This document shows, piece after piece, positions 53,401 to 64,000 of a DNA stretch of 64,000 nucleotides. The stretch is from Marvania coccoides (Eukaryota; Chlorophyta; Trebouxiophyceae; Chlorellales; Chlorellaceae). Every line of letters starts with the position of its first letter. The first letter of the stretch is position 1. Made by a program: the position numbers and the translations under genes. The notes below the pieces were generated by a model. That model was not told the DNA's origin, searched no databases, and worked only from the letters and a program-made list of their open reading frames with translations. The stretch is taken from positions 1,302,001 through 1,366,000 of the forward strand of contig OY978101.1 in NCBI GenBank assembly GCA_963854735.1. The letters run 5' to 3'.

Positions 53401-54744
53401 TTAATCTTTCACTCTGTAAAGCTCCAGTATCTCATCCTCAATGGAGTGCGTCTGCCCTGCGATGATCAACGAGTGCAGCGGCGCCCCAAATTCAACGTCT
53501 AGCAAACTTTTCATCGCCCCCGCCACAATTTGTTGAGAATCAGCCCCCACTCGAGCTAAGCCCACGCAAATCGTGTTCTCGTCGTACGCCCCCTCTTTAC
53601 GCTTCTCCTCGATCTCTAGCAGCTGCTCCACCGCCGTGCCCACTGTCATAAAGCGAGGAGGCTCATAAACTTTTCGCCCTCTGGCCAAGCTCTCCAGGCT
53701 GGGCTCCTTGACCTGAATATGTTTTAGAAAGAAAGAAAAATACGTTTATTAAGGTATAACGTAACAATTATCAATGGATTGTCAAAGGTATGAAGGAAAC
53801 ACGAATTGAATTTCGTCTTTTCCAGCAGCTTCTCATGTGACTCACCTTGATGTCTAGGAGGCACAGAGTGTGCAGCCCCATGCGGCGGTTGGACAGGATC
53901 TTGTCGTAGAAGCTGTCTGGGCGCCAGGTCTCCGTGAAGAACACAATCGACACTGCCTCACCGTAGCGATACAGCTGCAGCCCTGCAGCGCCCACGGCGT
54001 TCATGATGGAGGCATTGTGCACCACGTGCACGGGGATATTGCGCTGGCGAGCGCGAAGCTCGAGATCGGTGTGTGTCGTGGCTCTGAAGGGACAGAAAAC
54101 AAAGATTATTTTATAAAACGGAACGAGCTGAAAATGATTGTGAACTATATTTACTTGCCCGAATGGGTCTCCCACGACAAGAAATGCCACGTCAATGGTG
54201 TCTGCGCCGTCTAAAATGGCGTCCGCTTCCTGCATGGGAGATAAATATTAAATAAAGGCACAGGCCGAAAAATGGCAATACAACTTCTGTATATAAAGGC
54301 AACCCACCATTTCAACCATTTCACGGTCCGCCACAATTACTGGCTTTCCATAGAACTCTTCCTGCAACAAAACAATCGAGAGAGGCGGGGGGGGGAACGA
54401 CGGTGTTGGGTGCTGGCAAGAATGGGAAAATATAGAAAAATGCCATAAAAACGCATATGTAATACCATCAAGCAAAGGCTCACCAAAGTTTCCTTGGGCA
54501 CCAGCAGCAGCGAGGTGTAGGCCTCCAAGTAGACTCGCTCCGACGCCCTCACAGCCTCCAGGCCCCTGTACAGCGACGGTAACAGCCAAGGTCATGTTGC
54601 AGTTCAATTAAAGAAATATAACTGATTTCTAAACCATGCTAGCAGACAAGAAATCCAAATAAAACTAGCAAATCGAAAAAAAACGCACTTGACAGTGATG
54701 TCTTTTTCGTCGGCTAGGCCGAGCCCGATGATGTGCAGCACCAT
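53401..54744 (-). CDS. DPH5: Diphthine methyl ester synthase DPH5
   Basis: Exons 54689-54744, 54484-54565, 54308-54361, 54159-54229, 53846-54083 and 53401-53712 give 270 aa. DPH5 methylates the modified histidine of elongation factor 2 in diphthamide synthesis, using S-adenosylmethionine. The tetrapyrrole-methylase fold is clear: [121 protein letters not shown] and the C-terminal [11 protein letters not shown]. The length is normal for the family (about 285). The fourth intron has a GC donor (TTCGG|GCAAGT); the nearby GT would shift frame. It shares a 159-base promoter with the carbamoyl-phosphate synthase gene. Confidence 0.96.
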
Positions 54745-54903
54745 TTTATAAAATATTTTCGAGTTCTATATGTGCATGCATGTCGATAAAATGAGCGAAA
54801 GGGCTTTAAAAATTTGGCGCAATTTCTGTGACATTGCCCTATAATTCGAGGTTTAAGCGCTGCTGAAGCCTGCATCAATATATTTTTATTTGAAAATTCG
54901 ATA
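54745..54903. promoter_or_regulatory. Very short bidirectional promoter: DPH5 / carbamoyl-phosphate synthase
   Basis: Only 159 bases separate the two start codons, so both promoters and 5' UTRs must be packed here. AT-rich, with TTTTATAAAAT-type sequences next to the DPH5 start. Confidence 0.6.
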
Positions 54904-57900
54904 ATGGGATCGGTGGGAACCCTCCTGTTGGGCTCCGGCCGAGTCCAGCTCGCTTCATCTCGGAAAACATTTTCGGCATGCCGTCTCACCAAGCGCGCCT
55001 CTCCCTATGTGGGCAGTCGCCAGCGCGTCTCTGCCATCCGGGTGAACGCAATTGCTGCGCCTGAGAAGCCGTTCCGTGCGTGGGACTCGGCAGTTCAGCG
55101 AGTTGCGAAGAGAGATGACTTGAAGACGATTATGATCCTGGGAGCGGGCCCGATTGTCATTGGCCAAGTAAGTGGTTGGTTTGCCATCGCCGCCAGCGCC
55201 ATCTGAATGCGCCAGCTCGCAGGCGATGCCCTAGCCGACCAGAACCCTAAGTCTTCAACCCGAACGCTCCTCACCTCATTTTTCCTCTTTCCAGGCATGC
55301 GAGTTCGACTACTCCGGAACCCAGGCGTGCAAGGCGCTCAAGTGAGTCCCCCTCCCAACCTTTTTTGCAAATTTCTCAAAAATCAACATCTCAAAATCTC
55401 TTCAAAAGTATACCTCTGTTCCCCCATTTCTCATTCCCAACCCGTGCATCACCCATCCATGCACCTGGTTTCACCCTCAAACTCGCATATCTCTCTTCAA
55501 AATCTCACCCAATTCTCACCACCGCCCTGCCAACCACCTCTTTTTTCTTCTTGCAGGGCCGAGGGTTACCGCGTGGTGCTCCTCAACAGCAACCCCGCCA
55601 CCATTATGACCGACCCTGGCACCGCCGACCGCACCTACATCGGCCCCATGACCCCCGAGCTGGTGGAGCAGATCCTCATCAAGGAGAAGCCCGACGCCAT
55701 TCTGCCCACCATGGGCGGCCAGACCGCGCTCAACCTCGCCAAGGCGCTGTCTGAGAGCGGCATTCTGAAGAAGCACGGCGTGGAGCTGATCGGCGCCAAG
55801 CTGGAGTCCATCAACAAAGCAGAGGATCGGGATCTCTTCGCCCAGGCCATGGAGAAGCTGGGGCTTGCGATGGCGGAGGCCGCCATCGCCACCAACATGG
55901 AGGAGTGCATGCTGGCGCATGAAAAGATCGGGCGGTTCCCGCTCATCATCCGCCCCGCTTTCACACTCGGCGGCACCGGCGGCGGCATCGCCTACAACAT
56001 GGACGAGTTCAAGGAGATTTGCAACGCAGGGCTGACGGCATCGATGACCTCGCAGGTGCAGATTGAACAGAGCCTGCTGGGGTGGAAGGAGTTCGAGCTG
56101 GAGGTGATGCGTGACCTGGCAGATAACGTTGTCATCATTTGCTCCATCGAGAACGTGGACCCCATGGGCGTGCACACCGGCGACTCCATCACCGTCGCCC
56201 CCTCCCAGACACTGACCGACAAGGAGTACCAGCGCCTGCGCGACGCCTCAGTAGCCATCATTCGGGAGATGGGCGTTGAGTGCGGAGGTTCCAACGTGCA
56301 GATGGCCATCAACCCCAAGGACGGCGCCATGGTGATCATCGAGATGAATCCCCGCGTGTCGCGCTCCTCCGCGCTGGCCTCCAAGGCCACAGGATTCCCC
56401 ATCGCAAAGATGGCCGCCAAGCTGGCCTGCGGCAACACCCTGGACATGATCCCCAACGACATCACCCTCAAAACCCCCGCCTCCTTCGAGCCCTCCATCG
56501 ACTACGTCGTCACCAAGATCCCTCGCTTTGCTTTCGAGAAGTTCCCGGGCGCTGCCGCAGTGCTGACCACGCAGATGAAGAGTGTGGGCGAGGCCATGGC
56601 CATCGGGCGCACCTTCCAGGAGTCGTTCCAGAAGGCGATGCGGTCGCTGGAGACGGGATGCGACGGGTGGGCGCTGCCGCGGTCGTGGAAGCGCATGACG
56701 CCGGAGAAGCTGATCTACAACATGCGCGTGCCGGGACCCGAGCGCATGCTGGTGATCAAGCAGGCAAGTGCAGACGGGATTTTTCATTCATCGCATCTTT
56801 AGCTGGGTTTTTTTGCTTCGTCTTCTGCTACGAAACCCTCCTTATTAGAGGTTATTGTTCCTTCTTTTCAATGAATTGTTACTATTATCTAATGATCGTG
56901 TTTCTTACTTTCTTCCCTCCCTTACTTTTCAGGCGTATGAGGACGGCGTGACCGAGGATGAGATCCACGAGTACACCAACATCGACCCCTGGTTCCTCTC
57001 CCAGCTCACCGAGCTGCACGAGGTGGACCTGTGGATGAAGTCCAAGAAGCTGGAAGAGCTCACCGAGGTCGACTTCGTGGAGATCAAGCGCCGCGGCTTC
57101 TCCGACGCGCAGATCGCAAAGGCGGTGGGCGCTGTAGACCAGTTCGCGGTGCGCGCCGCGCGCATCGCCAAGGGCGTCATCCCCTCCATGAAGCGCGTGG
57201 ACACCTGCGCCGCTGAGTTCGAGGCTGCCACGCCTTACATGTACTCGTGCTACGACGGCGACTGCGAGTGCGAATCCACCACTGATAAAAAGGTGCTCAT
57301 CCTGGGCGGTGGCCCCAACCGCATCGGCCAAGGCATTGAGTTCGACTACTGCTGCTGCCACGCATCGTTCTCGCTGCGGGACGCTGGCTTCGAGACCATC
57401 ATGATGAACTCCAACCCCGAGACCGTGTCCACCGACTACGACACATCCTCCCGCCTCTACTTTGAGCCCCTCACGGCGAGTCTGGACACTTAAGCTTTCT
57501 TTAACCTCCATTGAGGTGCAATTGTTTTAATCAAATTTGGGTCGGAAAATGTGGAACTGCCAAGCTCGTCTTTACCTCAAATTTCCCTTCATTTCACTAT
57601 TAAAACAGGTTGAGGACGTGCTCAACGTGATCGAGAAGGAGCGCCCCGACGGCATCATCGTGCAGTTCGGCGGGCAGACCCCCCTGAAGCTGGCAACTCC
57701 GCTGGCAAAGTGGCTGGAGGCCAACCCCCTTCCGGCCGCCTCTGGCCTCGGCAACGTCGCCATCTGGGGCACCCAGCCCGACTCCATCGACGAGGCGGAG
57801 GACCGCGACCGCTGGATGGCGCTGCTCACCAAGCTGAACATCAGGCAGCCCCCTGGTGGCGTGGCCATTGACGAGGCGGGCGCTTTGGCGCAGGCCCAGA

Positions 57901-59244
57901 TTCTGGGCTACCCCGTGATGATCCGTCCCTCGTTTGTACTGGGTGGCCGCGCCATGGAGATCGTCTACTCTGACGAGGGCGTGAAGCGGTACATCAACAC
58001 TGCCGTGGAGGTAAGAAGAGTGAATTATGTATGAAATATGAAATATGATATCGTGCATTGTTCCAGATATGTCTGCAGCATTCACATGGACGCTATGTTT
58101 ATATCGTTTAAACGCATCTGGAAGCTTTTAAACGGGTATTTATGTTTGCATTTATAAAATAGGTGCACTTCGAGCCCCTCTAACATTTCGAGCTTTCTGG
58201 CCAATTTTCTCACCGCCGTTGTTCCCTCATTTTCTTTCGCTTCAGGTCGATCCCGACCGCCCAGTGCTGGTCGACAAGTACCTGGACCGCGCTGACGAGC
58301 TTGACGTCGACGCTCTGGCCGACCAAGAGGGCAACGTCGTCATTTGTGGCATCATGCAGCACATCGAGCAAGCCGGCGTCCACTCCGGCGACTCCGCCTG
58401 CTCCATCCCCCCTCAGACCATCTCGCAGTCCGCGCTGGAAACCATCCGCGACTGGACCCCCAAGATCGCGCGCGCGCTCAACGTGGTTGGCCTCATCAAC
58501 ATCCAGTACGCTGTCCAGGACAACGAAGTTTACATCATCGAGGCTAATCCCCGGGCTTCCCGTACTGTGCCCTTCGTGGCCAAGGCCATCGGTCACCCGC
58601 TGGCCAAGTACGCCTCCCTCATCATGTCTGGCGTCACCCTGAAAGAGCTGAATTTTACGGCTGAGCCGGTGCTGAACCACGTGGCGGTGAAGGAGGCGGT
58701 GCTGCCGTTTGAGAAGTTCCCGGGCGCGGACACGCTGCTGGGGCCGGAGATGCGGTCGACGGGCGAGGTGATGGGCCTGGACAAGACGTTCGCCAAGGCC
58801 TACGCCAAGGCTGCCATCGCGGCGGGGCAGCAGCTGCCGGACAGCGGCAACGTCTTCATTTCCATGATGGACAAGTACAAGGATGCTGCTGTGCCCATCG
58901 CCAAGGAGCTTGCGGACATGGGCTACGGCATCCTGGCCACCTACCACACAGCTGCCGTGCTGCGCAAGGAGGGAGTGCCCAACGTTCAAAGCGTGCTGAA
59001 GATCCAGGAAGGGCGGCCCAACGCGGGGGATATGCTGAAGAACGGGGAGATTCAGATGATGTTTGTGACCACCGCGGGCGACGAGGGAGACGTGCGCGAC
59101 GGCAGGGATCTGCGGCGGTTGGCGCTGGCGGCGAAAGTGCCGCTGATCACGACGCTGGCGGGGGCCAACGCCACCGTGCAGGCGCTGCGGGGGATGAAGG
59201 AGGACGGCGGCCTGGAGCAGGTGCCGCTGCAGGACTACTTTTAA
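54904..59244 (+). CDS. carB: Carbamoyl-phosphate synthase large chain, plastid-targeted
   Basis: Exons 54904-55167, 55295-55341, 55557-56763, 56933-57475, 57609-58010 and 58246-59244 give 1153 aa. The large subunit makes carbamoyl phosphate from bicarbonate, ammonia and two ATP for arginine and pyrimidine synthesis. Residues 1-55 form a Ser/Arg/Val-rich transit peptide. The two homologous halves start at [22 protein letters not shown] and [20 protein letters not shown] (about residues 75 and 625). Each half has an ATP-grasp domain ([40 protein letters not shown]). The MGS-like regulatory domain covers about 1020-1153 ([20 protein letters not shown]). The length equals bacterial CarB plus the transit peptide; a separate small chain is expected elsewhere. 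Introns 3 and 4 have GC donors (CAG|GCAAGT, ACG|GCGAGT), both forced by frame. Confidence 0.97.
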
Positions 59245-60056
59245 ATAGAGTCAACCCTGAAAAATTACCATCCATACCGTGCACCCTCTGCTCTTTTTTT
59301 TGCTCTTCTTTTTCATAGTATAATTAACAAAAAACAAGCAACAGCAACAGGGGCAGTTTAATTTGTTTATTTTCCTTTGAGCTTTTTGTGTGGGCAGGCC
59401 GTGCGTGATGTATTCTTTCTTGCGAGTCCTCCTGTGTGATGATTGTTTCCTCGCTTTTCTTTGCCTCCTCTCCCTTTTCTCTTGAAAGTTTCTCTTCACC
59501 TCCTGGAGGGCGCTTCCCTGGGGGAGCTGGCGGGGCAATGCTCGACGTGGTTGGAAGTAAGCAGTGATGATTTGATGATAAAATGAATTTTCTTCCGTTT
59601 TCCTCCATCTGTTTCGTGATATTTTTGTGGTCAGACCTCCCCCCATACATTTAACAACAAACATTACGCGCTATCAAGCAACGCCACCACTGCAGCTACT
59701 AAAGTGCTTAATTGTTACAAGAGGGGAGGGATAAGAGAAGAAGGGAAACGGCCGTCATAAAATGCAGGGGGTCAAGGAAGGTCAGCTGGGAGGAGGAGGA
59801 AAGAAAGAAGAGAAAAACACAGGTCAAAGGGAGCAGCAGCAGCAGCTCATGTTATTGGGAAACATAGACTGTATACACACCAAATAATGCGCTGCCAAAG
59901 TCATTCTTTTTTCATTTTTCTGCGGTACTATCGCACGGTGCTTTTCAGGTCATTCATGGTCTATCAAACGCACAATCAAACACCGACAATTGTGGAGAAC
60001 ACTCCTCTCCACAGTGCGTGCAAATACTGCACTGGTTCTTTCTTTTCTTACTTTCT
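59245..60056. other. Convergent spacer between carbamoyl-phosphate synthase and the H4 variant
   Basis: 812 bases with T-rich and purine-rich blocks and a (CAG)n stretch near 59837. A minus-strand Lys-rich frame at 59324-59650 lacks codon bias and is not accepted. Likely 3' UTRs. Confidence 0.5.
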
Positions 60057-60987
60057 CTATGCCACAAACCACACCAGGCGCTGGCGGGTGGCATCATCGC
60101 TGGTCACCATCACCGCGTCCTGCTCCTCCAGAGCCTCCAGCACCACGTCCAGCTCGGCGCCGGAGCAGGCGGCCTTGTTGCGGCCCAGCATGTGGCCGTT
60201 GATCCACTCCAGCACGGTGGGGAAGGGGGCATCGGAGCGGGACTTGCGGGCGACCTCGGTGTCCCGATAAGCAGCCAGAGCCACCTGAATGTCCTGCGCG
60301 CGCTCGGGGATGACCTCCACAGGGGTGGAGGTCTCCTCTGGGGCGGTCTGGCGGGTGCGGCGCACGGTGGTGAGCTGAATTTGGGCAGCCGGAGCGGCGG
60401 AGGCGGGAGGAGAGTTAAAGGTGCCGTTGCGTGTGGCCACGCGCTGGGCCGCCGCAGCCAGAGAGTGGCGAGGCAGCGGGCGAGACAGCCTGCGGCGCTT
60501 CTCGGTCATGGTGAAGCCGTAGAGGGTGCTGCACGATTCGAAAATGTGTGGAAACAATGTGGGGCATTGGAGGGTGAGTTTCGGGGTATCTAGAGACCTC
60601 GGGAGCAGAGTTTTTATTGCATATTATAGATAGGCACTCGTAAACTCACACTCCGTTGCGCTTGAGCGCCATGAGGATGTCATTGATAGTGATTGTCATC
60701 CGCCGGGCGTGCTCCGCGAAGGCTGCGGCGTCGCGGATCATTTTGGCGAGCCAGAAGCGCATAGCGGTGGGGGCCTCGTCGTAAACGCCCGCGTTAATGC
60801 GCTTCACGCCTGCACGCCTGGCCAGGCGACGCAGAGAAGGCTTGCTGAGCGCGGAACTGCCGTCATAGATCTTGTGCTGGAGCCGTTTGAGCCCCTTCCG
60901 GCCGCTGCCCAGCCCCCCGGAGAGCGATTTGCCACCGCCCATTCCGATTTTACCAACGCCTTTGCCGCCGGAGCCGCGCTGGGCCAT
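60057..60987 (-). CDS. Divergent histone H4 variant with ~150-residue C-terminal extension
   Basis: Exons 60650-60987 and 60057-60528 give 269 aa with phases closing exactly. Residues 1-117 are H4-like: a Gly/Lys tail (GKGVGKIGMGGGKS), KPSLRRLARRAGVKRI (canonical KPAIRRLARRGGVKRI), an FWLAKMIRDAAAFAEHARRM helix, ITINDILMALKRNGV and TLYGF (canonical ALKRQGRTLYGF). Unlike canonical H4, which ends two residues later, the frame runs on for 152 residues: a basic start (TEKRRRLSRPLPRH), an Ala/Thr/Pro linker, then a helical module ending FPTVLEWINGHMLG, SGAELDVVLEALEEQDAVMV and RLVWFVA. The intron, divergence and extension mark it as a variant rather than a replication-dependent core gene. The basic 16-20 patch (KRHRK) is not conserved as such. 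TAF6 also ends its fold in LYGF, but RRLARRAGVKRI favours H4. Confidence 0.88.
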
Positions 60988-61274
60988 GGTTGCGGTGATT
61001 AATTGTTTGACTTTATACAAAGAAGTATTGTGTGCGTCCTAACACCAAATTAATAATATGAATTGCGAAAAACGAGCGCTGTCGCTGTTTGAAAATTTTG
61101 CGATTTGAATTTTTGTGACGGGAAAGCGAGAAAAACAGCCATTATTTCGACTGGGCTTCCTGACAATATTACGCTAAAATCAACGCTTACCGATTCCGCC
61201 CATCATACTAATGAGTCCTAGCCGCATCACATAAAATATTAACGAAAGTTTGAAAGAATTGAACATTTTCGCAG
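60988..61274. promoter_or_regulatory. Bidirectional promoter region: H4 variant / ePHD-SET protein
   Basis: Roughly 290-480 bases between the H4-variant start and the first secure exon of the SET gene. AT-rich; short 5' exons of the SET gene may lie inside it. No classical histone promoter elements were recognised. Confidence 0.45.
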
Positions 61275-64000
61275 AAGGAGACTGACGAGGACGCCTTGGG
61301 AAATGTTATAGGCGGCAATGCCGACACGTACGTTCTTATATTTTGCAGACTCCATCCCCACATGCCGCCTACAGACCACATCGGTTGCGACCATATCTCA
61401 TATTTAATTTCAATCGTCACCATCTCCCTCACCCGTGCCCCCGCTTCCCTCCTTCCCCCCGCAGAAAAACGGGTGGCTAGGGCTCTGAACAGCCAGCATG
61501 CTGCGGGCGACTCGTGCTGCTTCTGCCAACGGTCTGCGGGGGTCACCGCCCCTGCCTCGCTGTCCTCCCTGCTCGTCTGCACAGCCGCCATAACGCCCTT
61601 CTCGTACCACGAGGCCTGCGCCGCCTTCAGTGCCGCCATTTCTCCGGCGCTGACCGGCACCCCCCCGGCCGCCATCACCCCATGGCGGCTCCTCGGAGAG
61701 ATGCAGCGCAGCGGGAACGTGCAGTGCTGCATCTGCCGCCGCAGGGGGGGTAACCTGCTGTGCGCCGCCCCCGGGTGCACCCAGTGCTACCACCTGCCGT
61801 GCGCGCGGGAAGCAGCGATGGGCCCCCTGGCCGTGCCCACAGCGATCAAACCAATGTTTGATGCTGGGGGCCCTAGGGTCGCCTGTGGCGCGCACGCCGC
61901 CCTGATCATGTCCCCGCTGAAGGAGCCCGCGGGGATGTGGTTCGAGAGCTGCGACGGGTGGGCCAAAAACTGCCCAGCGGTGCAGCGGCAGAGGGAAGCG
62001 GAGACGGCGGCGGCGCCAGCTGACAGCAGGGTGAATGCGGATGCAGGCCGTTTTGTCGCGCCTGGGCGCACGGCCTCGGCAGGGCTGCCGCCGCGCCAGA
62101 GCTCGGGGGCAGCAGAGCAGCGCTCGTGGCACATTCCTGGTCATGACTGGGAGTGCGCTGCTTGTTTAGAGGGAAATTTGCCGCCGCTGCGGCCGGGGGA
62201 GCGGCGGGTGCTGTGCGTGACGCTGTCCCGCAAAGTCGCCGACGCCTTCGACGTGGTGCAGACCGCGTTTCTGGCCGCTGCCAAGCGGGAAAGGGAAAGT
62301 GGGAAAAGGCTGCGGCAGGTGCTGCCGCTGTGCCCCTGCGACGATGACATTCCAGACGATGGGATGGCCAGCATCACCAGCCACATTACGCAGGTCATTC
62401 GGAGGGAGGCAGGGTTGCGGAGAAGCAACATCCACACCATAGGGGATGTTGCTCAGCTGCCTGAGTCAGCCCCGTTTCACCCGTCCTTAGAAGTGTTCAG
62501 CATCTCACCTGACGACCCTCGCCGGGGGCTAGCGGCTGAGCAGGGAGCCAAGGGGGTGCGGGTGCGGCTGGGCAGGCCAGCCATCGAGCCGTTCAAGCTG
62601 CTTGGGTTTTACGGCGGGCTGCAGCTGTTTCGAGAGGACTTCCGCGCCATGCACGACGATGAGGAGCTGGCCAAGGCGCTCAACTTCAAAGTGGTCAACC
62701 AGCTGGCCACCAAGCTGGAGTGCTATGGCGCGGACGAAGGTGAGGCAGGGAAAAAACGGACGGGGGTTTGAGAGAGCGACCATGGGAGGGAGTCTACTTC
62801 GTCGAGTTTTGAGCGGAGACTTGAAGCAGAGGGTTCCTTTCGGGAACACAATGAGGGGCTCTGGGGCTAAAGCTACAAGAGGTGGTTTGTTGTTATCTTG
62901 TTTGTTTTCTTCTTTGCATCCACCGCAGATCAAATGCACAATGTGGCGGGACACGACGCCTTCCCTGAGGCGCGCTTCTGCTGGCAAACCGTAGGGGATC
63001 GTTGCAAGACCTCAGGGTGGCTGGGCACCACTGCCTTTCTCTACGGTACGATAATTCAATTATAGCACAGAATAGCCATTTTTTGTCTAGTTTTTTTTTT
63101 TGTTTTGTATATGAATATTTTACCGATTCCTTGCAATTACGGCTTTACGCCTGCGTTTTCCCTTTCTCTATAGAAAACTCACTATGGCTATTTTTTCTGA
63201 CACAATTTCCCCCCCGCCCCGCTCTCTTTCTTCTTTATGCACCAGGCAACGTGACCTGCCTCATCAACGACCCCTCCATCGAGCCGTTCGCCCCCGTGGT
63301 CCTGAGCGTGCCCCCACCCGTCCTCTCCCAGCCCAACTGCCGTATGGTCACGGTGCTAGTCAGGGGGTGGCCCTTCACGGCGCTCGTTTCCACCCGCAGA
63401 ATAGAGCCGGAGGAGGAGCTGCTGTACCTGTACAACGGGCACCATGATGAGCCCGGTGTGATTGGGTACTGGTCCAATTTCAAGGAGTTGGTAGATAAAG
63501 AGAAACAGGCGCTGCTGGTGCTCACTCTCAAGGAGCAAATGGCGAAATTAAAGGCAGAACTGGACAGAGCAAAGGCTGAAGGTGGCAGCAGCGCGGCGGT
63601 GGCGGCAGCTGCGGCGGCGGTGGGAGGCACTGAGGACAGTGGGCACCAAAACAAACCTGAGACGCCGCCGGATGAGAACGAGCGGCTGACGGCTGCAGGG
63701 GGCAGAGGCGGTGAGGTGGCGCCAGCGGAAGAGAGCGTCGCTGTGGGAGCGGGGCCAGCTGCCGCCGCAGGCGGCACAGCAGCAGCAGCAGAAGCAGCTG
63801 GTGACGGCAGGAAGATGCTGCCAGCTGAGACGGCGGCGTCTTCGCCACTGCAGCTGCCACGGCGGCGCAGCAGGGGCTCTGCTGCTGCTGGTGGGAGCGG
63901 GGAGCGGGGCGACTGGCAGCGCAAGTGGGACCGTGCTGACTATTCTGAGCACAGCTACCACACGTCTCGACACCAGAGCACCTACCACTCTCGCAGCCGC
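61275..64000 (+). CDS. ePHD-SET domain protein, 5' end unresolved, 3' end beyond window
   Basis: Secure exons are 61465-62739, 62929-63045 and 63246-64000 (continues). An upstream exon near 61275-61327 (ETDEDALGNVIGGNADT) is likely, but its donor is unclear: a GT donor breaks phase and only a GC donor restores it. The extended PHD module is clear: SCCFCQRSAG, then CCICRRRGGNLLCAAPGC, CYHLPCAREAAMG and VACGAHAAL, the C4HC2H pattern. A C-terminal SET-like domain follows: LGFYGGLQLFREDF, FCWQTVGDRCKTSGWLGTTA, GNVTCLINDPSIEP, PNCRMVTVLVRGWPFTALVS and TRRIEPEEELLYLYNG. The NHxCxPN box reads INDP...PNC, so catalysis is uncertain. A coiled coil and an Arg/Ser-rich tail come after. Probably a chromatin reader or lysine methyltransferase. 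Confidence 0.82.

Noticed and set aside
59324..59650. 108-codon Lys-rich minus-strand ORF
   Set aside because: Weak codon bias, no ATG context or splice partners, and it overlaps the 3' flank of carbamoyl-phosphate synthase.
60057..60987. Reading the H4-like protein as TAF6
   Set aside because: TAF6 also has an LYGF end, but the tail Gly/Lys pattern and KPSLRRLARRAGVKRI match histone H4, not TAF6.

Overview
This is a stretch of eukaryotic nuclear chromosome, dense in genes and rich in introns, from a photosynthetic organism of the green (Viridiplantae) lineage. Evidence for the lineage: a plant-type DUF506/PDDEXK-like gene, an AAP-like amino acid permease, a Shewanella-like phosphatase, a DUSP-type ubiquitin protease of the plant UBP class, and several N-termini that read as plastid transit peptides (carbamoyl-phosphate synthase large chain, DUF493 protein, small thylakoid protein). 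The species is not recognised. Coding exons are GC-rich, while introns and spacers are AT-rich. All three stop codons are used with the standard code. Gene models below were assembled by hand from open frames plus splice sites. For almost every model the exon phases close exactly.

Layout. 1-16 kb: a secreted protein of unknown family (-); a small secreted-peptide cassette that recurs 8 kb away; a tristetraprolin-like CCCH protein (+); a single-span thylakoid protein (-); mitochondrial uL30 (+); RNA polymerase II RPB4 (-); AP endonuclease (+) followed by the second peptide cassette; a conserved protein of unknown function (+); an almost perfect ~440 bp AAAT tract; and an amino acid permease (-). 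16-31 kb: a secreted M20 dipeptidase (+), a plastid DUF493 protein (-), an intronless orphan (+), a Ser-rich secreted orphan (-), a truncated LINE (-), a LanC-like protein (-), an EMAPII/ARC1-type tRNA-binding protein (-) and a TMCO4/DUF726 hydrolase (+). 33-46 kb: DUF506 protein (+), SLP phosphatase (-), C2orf69-family protein (+), a five-exon orphan (+) and a 1298-residue USP (+). 46-64 kb: ZUP1 peptidase (-), WRAP73 (+), SLU7 (-), DPH5 (-), carbamoyl-phosphate synthase large chain (+), a divergent histone H4 with a long C-terminal extension (-), and an ePHD-SET protein running off the window (+).

Two results stand out. First, the histone H4 variant keeps the H4 core up to the LYGF end, then continues for about 150 residues and ends in a module that looks like a small winged helix. 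It sits head-to-head with an ePHD-SET gene. Second, GC-AG introns are strikingly common: seven are forced by reading frame and three more are likely, out of roughly 69 resolved introns. Most genes are housekeeping and unrelated. Many adjacent pairs are divergent with spacers of only 160-400 bp, suggesting shared promoters.
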